From contig CAJWBN010000009.1 in NCBI GenBank assembly GCA_913020735.1, forward strand, positions 1 to 36,344: a DNA stretch of 36,344 nucleotides. Direction: 5' to 3'. Below the pieces are notes generated by a model. That model saw nothing but the letters and a program-made list of their open reading frames with translations. It did no database searches and had not been told where the DNA came from. Below are positions 7,722 to 14,792 of the stretch, in pieces. Made by a program: the position numbers and the translations under genes. Positions within the stretch are counted from its first letter, which is position 1; every line of letters begins with the position of its first letter. Origin of the DNA: an uncultured Acidimicrobiaceae bacterium. GTDB lineage: Bacteria > Actinomycetota > Acidimicrobiia > Acidimicrobiales > Poriferisodalaceae.

Positions 7722-8072
7722 CTAAGAGGACGACATGTTCGCTATAGCTTCAATTTCGACTAATCCACCAAGAGGAAGCGCCTTTACTGCAATGGCTGAA
7801 CGCGATGGCCGGTGATCCCCGAAGGTTTCAGCGTAAACCGAATTTATGGTCGAAAAATTCTCAATATCGGTCATGAACACCGTGCACTTCACTACATCGT
7901 TCAGAGTTAAACCATGTTCTTTTAGGACATTCTGAGCATTGGTAAGGGCCTGAGCGGTCTGAGCTTCAACCCCCTCAACCAAAGAACCATCAGCCAGACC
8001 AAGCTGACCAGAAACAAAGAGAAGATCACCGGCTCGATATGACGCTGAGTAATGGGCAACTGGCTGAGACAC
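7722..8072 (-). CDS. RidA/YjgF/UK114 family protein
   Basis: RidA-type proteins hydrolyse reactive enamine/imine intermediates to ketoacids and ammonia, or act in pathway-specific deamination. This 116-residue form has the family motifs LLFVSGQLGLADG, AQALTNAQNVLKEHG, VVKCTVFMTDIENFS, and a C-terminal PSRSAIAVKALPLGGLVEIEAIA with the substrate-binding Arg and Glu. The start is GTG 8072 (VSQPVAHYS), because a GGAGG stands 6 bases before it; a TTG seven codons earlier would contain that site. It lies 42 bases after the 2Fe-2S/molybdopterin fusion on the same strand, suggesting co-transcription and possibly a role in degrading a nitrogenous compound. Confidence 0.92.
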   Translation of the reverse strand: MSQPVAHYSASYRAGDLLFVSGQLGLADGSLVEGVEAQTAQALTNAQNVLKEHGLTLNDVVKCTVFMTDIENFSTINSVYAETFGDHRPSRSAIAVKALPLGGLVEIEAIANMSSS

Positions 8073-8114
8073 GGGGTACCTCCAAGTACGCAAAGTAAAC
8101 GATATAGACCTGAT

Positions 8115-9638
8115 TTACCCGGTTGGTAAATCTGAAGGGCAGCCCCGATTCAACCATGTAGCAGCAGCTACTGCAGCAAATACTGCATCTCCCACGGCGA
8201 CAGCCTCGCCCTCTCCCACCGAAACGATCTCTATATGTGGGCTATCTGATGAACGAAGAACACCGAAAGATCGGACAGTGAGGTCGTGTACTTCGCCTAC
8301 CTCGTCGACACTCAGACTCTCTGAAGTTACCCAGCTGTACGCCATATGGGCAGCACCTACGCAGTAACTGCGAAACATGACAAGATCAAGCGGGGTGCCA
8401 CCCGACACTTCGACTTTAATTACTTCTTGATCAATTTCAGCTTTAGCCCGAGCGCCAGAAGGAGCTTGAACCCAATCGCTAAAACCGCGAAGAGCTGTAT
8501 TAAGCATTTCCGCTTCAGCCCAGCAAGCAGCTCTCAAAGCAACCGACGTTGGAGGACCTGCAACTTCTATCTGTTCTACTTCGCACCTAGGCAACACAGA
8601 CCGAATAATTTCCTCTACACCAGGCGTTTTAACCACGCGAATCATCCCACTTCCGTCAGCACGCAAACCCGCTGACAGCGGCGGTCTTTTAATTCCGTAA
8701 CGAACTACGTCTTCTCTCGACCACAGGACCCGCACCGGCATACCGTTCTCGATAGCCATAGATTTCGCTTTTTCAGATACGTCACTATCAGTTTTTCCTC
8801 CGAAAGCGCCGCCGTTTGCTATCGGATTAGAGGGCTCACCAGATGGCGCGCACCATGAAGCATCAGTTTCTAGATACGCCGGTTCCACCCATCCAGTTCG
8901 AAGTGTGACCGCCCAGTCACCTGGAGGTAGCTCAAGCGGCGGCCGTGACTCCATGCTGGTGCGTCGACCCTGAACTTTGCCAGTGCTTTCTCGAGCCCCA
9001 TGAAGAGTCTCTCCAACAGCCCACCCTGCGTCATTTCTGATTGCTACAAGCGCACCATCTGGAGGTTGATCGTCAGCAAAGCAAATCTCGCCGAGTACGA
9101 CAGCGGGACCTACGATTTGGTGGGTCCCAGCTTCAAGACTTGCTTGGAGACTGGCTTGTTCGAGGTCTCGATGCGGGTAGTCAACAGCAACTTCTGCTGC
9201 CGCTTCTCTGATGGTCTGCCAGCCAGTACATCGACAAAGATGTGCAGACAGCAACCGGTCCACGGTTTCCCGGTCTTGAAGGTCAGCACCCTTGCGTTCA
9301 TGTCCGACGAGCCGACAAACAATACCCGGCGTACAAAACCCACACTGCGAAGCTCCGTGAGCTATGAACGCTTCCGCCCAACGGTTTCGTTCTTGCTCCG
9401 TTAGACCTTCGATGGTGGTGACAGCTCTGCCGGCCACTCTCCGTAATGGGGTGACGCAAGAAACTCTAGGAGCGCTATCAATCAGAACAGTGCAGCAGCC
9501 ACATTGACCTTGGGGGCTACAACCATCTTTAACCGACCAATTTCCCAGACGATCGCGCAAAGCACCCAAAAGGCTGCCCCCGTCATCTACGACTTCAACC
9601 TCTCGTCCATCAAGTTGGAATCGGATGAACCGTTCGAT
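8115..9638 (-). CDS. 2Fe-2S / shortened molybdopterin-domain fusion (XDH-like)
   Basis: The N-terminal third is a complete xanthine-dehydrogenase-type small subunit: a plant-type 2Fe-2S site (DGCSPQGQCGCCTVLID, then a Cys in RVSC) and a second site (ASQCGFCTPG, CRCTGW). The rest contains recognisable but compressed pieces of the molybdopterin-binding large subunit: GEICFADDQPPDGALVAIR, EPAYLETDASW, GGAFGGK and PVRVLWSREDVVRYG. About 350 residues replace the usual 700 or more. No FAD domain is present. The first ordinary start in frame (TTG 9569) would cut off the first strand of the ferredoxin fold. The frame is open further up, and a GGAGG sits 7 bases before an ATC at 9638, giving IERFIRFQLDGREVEVVDDG, so ATC is proposed as start (507 residues). 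Electron carrier or hydroxylase role is uncertain. Confidence 0.8.
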   Translation of the reverse strand: MERFIRFQLDGREVEVVDDGGSLLGALRDRLGNWSVKDGCSPQGQCGCCTVLIDSAPRVSCVTPLRRVAGRAVTTIEGLTEQERNRWAEAFIAHGASQCGFCTPGIVCRLVGHERKGADLQDRETVDRLLSAHLCRCTGWQTIREAAAEVAVDYPHRDLEQASLQASLEAGTHQIVGPAVVLGEICFADDQPPDGALVAIRNDAGWAVGETLHGARESTGKVQGRRTSMESRPPLELPPGDWAVTLRTGWVEPAYLETDASWCAPSGEPSNPIANGGAFGGKTDSDVSEKAKSMAIENGMPVRVLWSREDVVRYGIKRPPLSAGLRADGSGMIRVVKTPGVEEIIRSVLPRCEVEQIEVAGPPTSVALRAACWAEAEMLNTALRGFSDWVQAPSGARAKAEIDQEVIKVEVSGGTPLDLVMFRSYCVGAAHMAYSWVTSESLSVDEVGEVHDLTVRSFGVLRSSDSPHIEIVSVGEGEAVAVGDAVFAAVAAATWLNRGCPSDLPTG

Positions 9639-9709
9639 GGGATTACCTCCGTGTACGAATAGGTCGCAGCACTTCAGGTGAGACCAGAGTTCAGGCTACG
9701 TTCCAGGGG

Positions 9710-10597
9710 GTGGATCACAATATATGGGACCCTCAACGTATTTCGCGCAGAGCATTTTTATCTCTCGCTGGCAGTGGTCTAGCTGCGACAGCAGTTTTAG
9801 CTGCATGCCGTGTCCAGGAAAAAAATCAAAGTGAACTCAGAGCCGCGTCAAAATGGTTTTCGGATCAAACCATTATCAGTGACGGTGGTCCACAAAGAAC
9901 TATTTGGTCATTCTCCGATGATGACGGCAACCTAGGCGGACTTTCACCGGAATCGATTAGCGTCGAAGTTCTCGATACTGATTTCCAAACAATCCATTCG
10001 ACTACTACACAGCGCCATGTCGATGGTGTTGCTATGCCCTACTACCCAGTGATTGTGCCCTTCCAGAAATCGGGTGTACATGAATTCCGTTTCGACCTAG
10101 GAAAGCGCGGAAACTACGTGGGTTATGCAAATCCAGGGTCAAAATCCCAGAGCACAATTATTTGGCCTGGTGACCGTTTCCCGGCTCTTGTTACTCCTAC
10201 GGTGTCACGCTCAGCTGGAGTGAACCCTATTTGCACCCGTGAGCCCGGGTGTCCCTTCCACAACATCTCACTTAGCGATTCAATTACTTCGCGAAGGGCA
10301 ACGGTTCTGATAGTGAGTACACCTGCGTTTTGTGGAACAAAATGGATGTGTGGCCCCGTATTGGAAAACTTGATCTCTGAAGTTGGCTCAAATTACTCCG
10401 GATTCGATGTAATTCATGCAGAGGTGTACGCAAATCCAAACGCACAGGATTTAGGTCCAATTGCGCCGGCAGTCCTTCAGATGGGGGTCAGCTACGAGCC
10501 TTTTATTTTTTTATTAGATGAACAAGGAACAGTTCTTAGACGGCTTGACCACATCTGGGACAATCTTGAGCTAAGAGAATTGCTTTCTCTGATTTAA
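9710..10597 (+). CDS. Tat-exported thioredoxin-like lipoprotein
   Basis: The 295-residue protein starts with a twin-arginine signal (ISRRAFLSL, residues 11-19) and a lipobox ending in C33 (AVLAAC), so it should be exported folded and anchored to the outer face of the membrane. The C-terminal half, about 190-295, is thioredoxin-like: strand ATVLIVSTPAF, then CGTKWMCGP with cysteines six apart instead of CxxC, later a cis-Pro-like SYEPFIFLLDEQGTVLRRL. A further pair, CTREPGC, lies just before this domain. A redox or metal-delivery role outside the cell is likely. GTG 9710 is the only start upstream of the signal; GGGGG abuts it, so initiation may be leaderless. It diverges from the 2Fe-2S fusion gene, 71 bases apart. 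Confidence 0.8.
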   Translation: MDHNIWDPQRISRRAFLSLAGSGLAATAVLAACRVQEKNQSELRAASKWFSDQTIISDGGPQRTIWSFSDDDGNLGGLSPESISVEVLDTDFQTIHSTTTQRHVDGVAMPYYPVIVPFQKSGVHEFRFDLGKRGNYVGYANPGSKSQSTIIWPGDRFPALVTPTVSRSAGVNPICTREPGCPFHNISLSDSITSRRATVLIVSTPAFCGTKWMCGPVLENLISEVGSNYSGFDVIHAEVYANPNAQDLGPIAPAVLQMGVSYEPFIFLLDEQGTVLRRLDHIWDNLELRELLSLI

Positions 10598-10608
10598 CAG
10601 TTTCGTTC

Positions 10609-10935
10609 TTAGCTGAAGGAATTACCGCAGCCACATGTTCTTTGAGCATTTGGGTTGTCAATGGCAAAGCCAGAACCCATCAAGCCATCTTTGAAATCCA
10701 GGGTCGCACCTTCTAAGAGTTGGGCGCTCATCGGGTCAGATACGACGCGGACATCGCCATCTCCGAAAAACTGCGACATGTCGTCTGTTTCTGTTTCGCT
10801 ATCAAAAAACATTTCGTAGCTATACCCAGAGCATCCTCCAGGGCGGACCGCTACTCGAAGGGCCAGGTCTATCTCGCCTTCGGCTTCGATTAATTCTCTA
10901 ACTTTTTCAGTGGCGATATCAGTCAAGGTGATCAT
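10609..10935 (-). CDS. IscA/ErpA-type Fe-S cluster carrier
   Basis: This 108-residue A-type carrier holds and passes on Fe-S clusters to target proteins. The three conserved cysteines are visible: one in RPGGCSGYSYEM and two in the C-terminal TCGCGNSF. The start is ATG 10935 (MITLTDIATEKV), placed 9 bases behind a GGAGG; the frame is open far upstream, but that extension has low-complexity Ser/Arg content and no family match. The gene diverges from mrp/apbC at 11024, which has a related Fe-S function, so the 88-base gap is probably a shared control region. Confidence 0.93.
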   Translation of the reverse strand: MITLTDIATEKVRELIEAEGEIDLALRVAVRPGGCSGYSYEMFFDSETETDDMSQFFGDGDVRVVSDPMSAQLLEGATLDFKDGLMGSGFAIDNPNAQRTCGCGNSFS

Positions 10936-10949
10936 CTTCGGGGACCTCC

Positions 10950-10974
10950 GGTTACAACTATTTCCATTGTAGCC
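10950..10974. promoter_or_regulatory. Dyad in divergent iscA-mrp promoter region
   Basis: GGTTACAA at 10950-10957 and TTGTAGCC at 10967-10974 form an 8-base dyad with one T/G mismatch around a 9-base spacer. The centre is 27 bases before the IscA-like start and 62 before mrp. The size and place suit a dimeric regulator acting on both Fe-S genes, but the regulator is unknown and the match could be chance. Confidence 0.35.
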
Positions 10975-11023
10975 AAGACGCGACAGTGGATCACAGCGGA
11001 TGGGGTAACTAGCCTTAATAACT

Positions 11024-12205
11024 GTGAGTGAAGATGCTGTTGACGAGGCCGAGATTCTCGGTGTCTTGCGCGGGGTAATGGACCCGGAATTAGGGGACAA
11101 CATTGTCGACTTAGGCATGGTGCGATCTGTTTCGCTCACGGGACAGACCGCTCAGATCACTATCGCCCTTACAACAGCGGGGTGCCCGCTTCGAGCAACC
11201 ATCAAGCGCGACTGCGAATCCAGAGTGGAATCACTTCCTGGCGTCAACGAAGTCCAGTTGCATTGGGACGAGCTGACCCCTGAAGAGCGCACACGCGCTA
11301 TGGAACGTGCCCGGCGCAACGCGCGAGACACAGCCACTCCAACTCAAATACCGGCGAGCGCCCGAATTATTTCAATCGCTTCAGGCAAGGGCGGCGTTGG
11401 AAAGTCTTCAGTAACAGTAAACATCGCCACCGCTTTAGCATCTCGAGGTCACACAGTCGGTGTTCTCGACGCAGACATTTGGGGCTTCAGCGTGCCAAGG
11501 ATGCTGGGAGTTAACTCTCGACTGAATGCCAGACCTGCTTCATCAGAAGAAGAACGAGGGAAAATAGTTCCTGAAGAACGACCTCAAGGTTCTGGCCTTC
11601 TCAAAGTCGTCTCTACTGGTTTGATGGTTGAGACAGAAGAAACTGCCCTCATGTGGAGAGGACTCATGCTGGCTAAGGCGGTTGAGCAATTCCTTCACGA
11701 CGTCGATTGGGGTGATTTGGATTATTTGCTAATCGATATGCCTCCGGGCACCGGAGATGTGCAGATGGCCCTAGCCCGTTTATTACCTCAAGCAGAAATG
11801 TTAGTTGTCACCACACCCGCAGTTAGCGCACAAAAAGTAGCGATACGCGTGGCCGATATGGCAAGACGCAGTCATATGCCGATCTTAGGTGTGGTGGAGA
11901 ATATGTCCGCCTTTACGACACCAGATGGAACTTCGTGGCCGCTTTTTGGGGAAGGTGGCGGTGAAAGACTCGCTCAAGAAATTGGTGCACCCTTACTAGG
12001 GTCAATTCCACTTGAACCAGCAGTATCAGCTGGCGGTGATACTGGTAAGCCAGTAGCTGCGTCAGACGGGCCAGCCAGTCGAATATTCCACGAGATTGCT
12101 GCACGAATTGTCGAGGAGATTGCTCCACCACTCGACATGGAAGCTTGTTCGGCATCTGCCATAAATGAAGTGCCTGTCTCGCTAATGGGAGAAAAAAACC
12201 CTTAA
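11024..12205 (+). CDS. Mrp/ApbC-type P-loop ATPase, Fe-S carrier
   Basis: 393 residues. The N-terminal MIP18/DUF59 domain (about 8-85) has DPELGDNIVDLGMVR and TTAGCPLR. The Mrp ATPase domain follows, with the deviant Walker A SGKGGVGKSS at 120-129, DADIWGFSVPRMLG, and LLIDMPPGTGDVQM. Family members bind and transfer Fe-S clusters using ATP. The CxxC cluster motif usual late in the protein is absent (ENMSAFTTPDGTSWPLFGEG), as in many actinobacterial forms, so cluster ligation may be altered. GTG 11024 is the start. It diverges from the IscA-like gene and its stop directly abuts that of the Nudix gene. Confidence 0.92.
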   Translation: MSEDAVDEAEILGVLRGVMDPELGDNIVDLGMVRSVSLTGQTAQITIALTTAGCPLRATIKRDCESRVESLPGVNEVQLHWDELTPEERTRAMERARRNARDTATPTQIPASARIISIASGKGGVGKSSVTVNIATALASRGHTVGVLDADIWGFSVPRMLGVNSRLNARPASSEEERGKIVPEERPQGSGLLKVVSTGLMVETEETALMWRGLMLAKAVEQFLHDVDWGDLDYLLIDMPPGTGDVQMALARLLPQAEMLVVTTPAVSAQKVAIRVADMARRSHMPILGVVENMSAFTTPDGTSWPLFGEGGGERLAQEIGAPLLGSIPLEPAVSAGGDTGKPVAASDGPASRIFHEIAARIVEEIAPPLDMEACSASAINEVPVSLMGEKNP

Positions 12206-13039
12206 TTACTGAGTCGAGCCGTGCGGTGGGGGTTGAGAAAGAGCCTCTTCATAGCCGACTTCTCCGGGCATCAGCACCGACGGCGAACCATCTTCAGCAG
12301 TAACTAACGCTGGCAATATTTCGGGTATATCGCTTAACCCGTCCGCCCAGTGCATCACCTCGTCAACTGAGTCCAATTCCAGAAGTGGTTCTAAGTTGGC
12401 GATAGTGGGCAAAATCATCTCGAATTTGCCTGCCTGGTGAAGATTCACAGCTTCTTTGGGCGCGATCCAACAACTCTCAACCGTTTCCCCTCCGTCATGT
12501 GCTGGGCGTTGGCCGCGCGGCGATCGAGCTACAAAAAATCGAGTATCAAATCGTCGCGGTGGGCCGATGGGGGTAATCCAATGACTGACATAACGCAAGT
12601 CATGAAAATTCATCGAGAGACCTTCAGCCCGACACAAGTCCACCATCGTGAGGTGACCGGCATATACAGCATCTCGATGTTCTTGGAACCGTTGATGGAC
12701 TTCAGGATCGGTCAATGCCAAGTCTTCACCGTCAATACGAGCTAACAACGCCCCTGCCTCTTCAAAACATTCTCGAATTGCGGCAACCCAATAAGCCAGA
12801 CCACCATTCTCTATGCTCAGACGGCTCGAAGCTTGGACGTCATCCATTCCCGAAGAAACCGTCTCAACTTCATGAGTCAACTGATCTTTCACATCTACAG
12901 CGCCACCGGGGAACACGAACTGACCCGGGACAAATTCACTTTTGGGATTCCGTTTGAGCATGAATGTTTCGAGACCCTGTTCCCCATCTCGAACCAACAT
13001 GACTGTCGCTGCTAGGCGAACTTCGACTGGTGTCGTCAA
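12206..13039 (-). CDS. Nudix hydrolase, NUDT19-like with split box
   Basis: This 277-residue protein has a Nudix box split by an insertion of about 40 residues: PGGAVDVKD at about 44-52, then AAIRECFEEAGALL at about 87-100. This arrangement is typical of the NUDT7/NUDT19-type subgroup, whose members cleave CoA and acyl-CoA pyrophosphates. The later WITPIGPPRRFDTRFFVA stretch also fits it. CoA-ester hydrolysis is therefore plausible given the many acyl-CoA enzymes nearby, but unproven. The start is TTG 13039, overlapping the TGA of fxsA (TTGA), with GGAG nine bases before it, so translation is coupled to fxsA. Confidence 0.85.
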   Translation of the reverse strand: MTTPVEVRLAATVMLVRDGEQGLETFMLKRNPKSEFVPGQFVFPGGAVDVKDQLTHEVETVSSGMDDVQASSRLSIENGGLAYWVAAIRECFEEAGALLARIDGEDLALTDPEVHQRFQEHRDAVYAGHLTMVDLCRAEGLSMNFHDLRYVSHWITPIGPPRRFDTRFFVARSPRGQRPAHDGGETVESCWIAPKEAVNLHQAGKFEMILPTIANLEPLLELDSVDEVMHWADGLSDIPEILPALVTAEDGSPSVLMPGEVGYEEALSQPPPHGSTQ

Positions 13040-13485
13040 TTGTCATTATCTCCAGATGCATCCCCGCCCTCGTCAGGTGGTGTCTCCATATCCCACTCAG
13101 GCAGATTCGATGTTGGGAAGTTAGTTGCTATTCGCGAGCGAAACTTTCGTCGAATAACCAGCAAAGCACCAGCTCGAATCGGAGGTATCAACAACAGCAG
13201 CCCGACGAGGTCCGTAAGAAACCCAGGAGTAAGCATCAATGCGCCCGCGAAAAGAACTACCACCCCAGAAAAAATTTCATCACTTGGCATCTCGCCATTT
13301 CTCAGACGATCTTGAGATTTTTTGAGTAAACCGATTCCCTGGTGTTTAACGAGCCAAGCTCCCACCAGGCTGTCAACCACCAGAAAAGCTACGGTATTCC
13401 AGGCTCCCACCGATTGGCCAACCTGAATTATGACCATCAGCTCTAGGATCGGGACGACAACGAAGAGAACAAAGAGAACACCCAC
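13036..13485 (-). CDS. fxsA: FxsA family membrane protein
   Basis: The 149-residue protein has FxsA-family features: MGVLFVLFVVVPILELMVII, a second hydrophobic stretch AFLVVDSLVGAWLV, then the family signature GALMLTPGFLTDLVGLLLLIPP and a basic segment, ending in an acidic cytoplasmic tail (PDEGGDASGDNDN). Three to four membrane helices are expected. In E. coli FxsA relieves F-plasmid exclusion of phage T7 when overproduced; its normal role is unknown. Start GTG 13485 with an AGGATC stretch upstream. It diverges from selA over 62 bases and is translationally coupled to the Nudix gene downstream. Confidence 0.92.
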   Translation of the reverse strand: MGVLFVLFVVVPILELMVIIQVGQSVGAWNTVAFLVVDSLVGAWLVKHQGIGLLKKSQDRLRNGEMPSDEIFSGVVVLFAGALMLTPGFLTDLVGLLLLIPPIRAGALLVIRRKFRSRIATNFPTSNLPEWDMETPPDEGGDASGDNDN

Positions 13486-13503
13486 TTATTTGATCCTAGC
13501 GAC

Positions 13504-13535
13504 GGTACCCAGGGCGAATCGAACCCAGTGGGACC
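13504..13535 (+). promoter_or_regulatory. Hairpin in selA leader, possible SECIS-like control element
   Basis: GGTaCCCA (13504-13511) pairs with TGGGACC (13529-13535) with one bulged A, and an inner GGG/CCC extends the stem toward a 9-base loop CGAATCGAA. It ends 12 bases before the selA GTG, which lacks a clear ribosome binding site. In E. coli a SECIS-like hairpin in the selAB leader binds SelB and tunes expression. A similar role here is inference from position only. It also lies 18 bases from the divergent fxsA start. Confidence 0.45.
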
Positions 13536-13547
13536 TATCCTCTAATC

Positions 13548-14789
13548 GTGCGACCACCATCAGTTGACGCCCTATCTAAAAGTCTGTCGGATATAGATCT
13601 GCCATCCCCACTTTTAGTCGAAGCTGCTCGCATAGCAATTAGTAACGATGACCCAGATTCGGCTCGCGATGAAGCGTTGCGACTGCAACGCGCACTTCTA
13701 GGTCCTGTTATCAACGCCACCGGTGTGTTACTTCACACAAACTTAGGAAGAGCACCCCTGGCATACCAGCAGGCATCCCAAGCAACCAACCTCGAATTTG
13801 ACCTAACTACAGGAAAGCGCGGTTCACGTATTGGTCATGCCGCAAACTTGATCTGCAAATTGAGTGGCGCTGAAGCAGCTCTTATCGTAAACAACTGTTC
13901 AGCAGCGGTGACCTTGGTATTAGCAGCTCTGGCACGCAATCGAGCCGTAGCTGTATCGCGGGGGGAACTTGTAGAGATCGGGGGCGGTTTCCGAGTACCT
14001 GACGTAATGGCAGAATCCGGTGCTCAACTGATTGAAGTGGGGACCACCAACCGCACTCGAGTCGCCGATTATCAGGCAGCTCACCGATTACATGACACGG
14101 CTCTACTGTTCAAAGTTCACCCATCCAATTACAAGATCAGTGGATTCACCGAAGAAGCATCAGTCGCTGCTTTGAGTTCTATTGGCCCACCCGTTATCGC
14201 CGATCTTGGATCCGGTTTCATCGACGAGGCATGCCATTGGTTACGCGACGGCAGACCCCCTTGGTTACGCGACGAACCTGCAGTAAAGCAAACGTTGGAA
14301 TCAGGTGCGGCATTGGTTACTTTTTCGTGCGACAAGCTATTTGGGGGTCCCCAAGCCGGGGTCATCGCGGGGCGCAAAGACTTGATAGCCATCTGTGCAA
14401 AACACCCCCTAATGAGGGCATTCCGACCCGGGGCGTTAGTGCTGAACGCTCTTCAAGAAACAGCGCTTTCCTATCTACGACGAGATGGTGACGCAATACC
14501 TTTTTGGCGCATGGCACAAACCCCGGTCTCGGACCTTGAAGCTCGAGCTCGATCTCTCGGCGTCGGCAATCCCACCCCAACAATGTCTATGACAGGTGGC
14601 GGTTCATTACCTGGAGAAGAATTCCCGTCTGCAGGAATAGAAATAGCAGGGGATGTGTCAGAAGATTTACGTAACGCCGACGTCCCAATAATCGCTAGGG
14701 TCCGAGACCAGTCAACAGTTCTCGACCTACGAACAGTTCACCCTGATGACGATGCTGCAGTGGCAAAAGCTATTGCCTCTGTTACTTGA
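13548..14789 (+). CDS. selA: L-seryl-tRNA(Sec) selenium transferase
   Basis: SelA converts Ser-tRNA(Sec) to Sec-tRNA(Sec) using selenophosphate, with pyridoxal phosphate. The 413 residues include NATGVLLHTNLGRAPL near 56-71, GSRIGHAA near 92, NNCSAAVTLVLAALA, TNRT near 167, and the PLP-lysine K263 in FSCDKLFGGPQAG. It is shorter than the 463-residue E. coli enzyme, mainly at the N-terminal tRNA-binding part. GTG 13548 is the start; no strong ribosome binding site is seen, in keeping with the hairpin upstream. selB follows 3 bases after the stop, so they form an operon. A 14-base direct repeat at about 14239-14252 and 14263-14276 encodes two WLRD units. Confidence 0.95.
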   Translation: MRPPSVDALSKSLSDIDLPSPLLVEAARIAISNDDPDSARDEALRLQRALLGPVINATGVLLHTNLGRAPLAYQQASQATNLEFDLTTGKRGSRIGHAANLICKLSGAEAALIVNNCSAAVTLVLAALARNRAVAVSRGELVEIGGGFRVPDVMAESGAQLIEVGTTNRTRVADYQAAHRLHDTALLFKVHPSNYKISGFTEEASVAALSSIGPPVIADLGSGFIDEACHWLRDGRPPWLRDEPAVKQTLESGAALVTFSCDKLFGGPQAGVIAGRKDLIAICAKHPLMRAFRPGALVLNALQETALSYLRRDGDAIPFWRMAQTPVSDLEARARSLGVGNPTPTMSMTGGGSLPGEEFPSAGIEIAGDVSEDLRNADVPIIARVRDQSTVLDLRTVHPDDDAAVAKAIASVT

Positions 14790-14792
14790 TCA

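Noticed and set aside
10936-11139. N-terminal extension of the IscA-like frame
   Set aside because: It overlaps the divergent mrp start, has low-complexity sequence, and a good ribosome binding site precedes the internal ATG 10935.
13495-13535. tRNA-like T-loop (GGTTCGATTCGCC on the minus strand) near selA, considered as tRNA(Sec)
   Set aside because: The flanking bases do not form a T stem or acceptor arms, and there is no anticodon arm or room for a 90-base tRNA without running into fxsA or selA.
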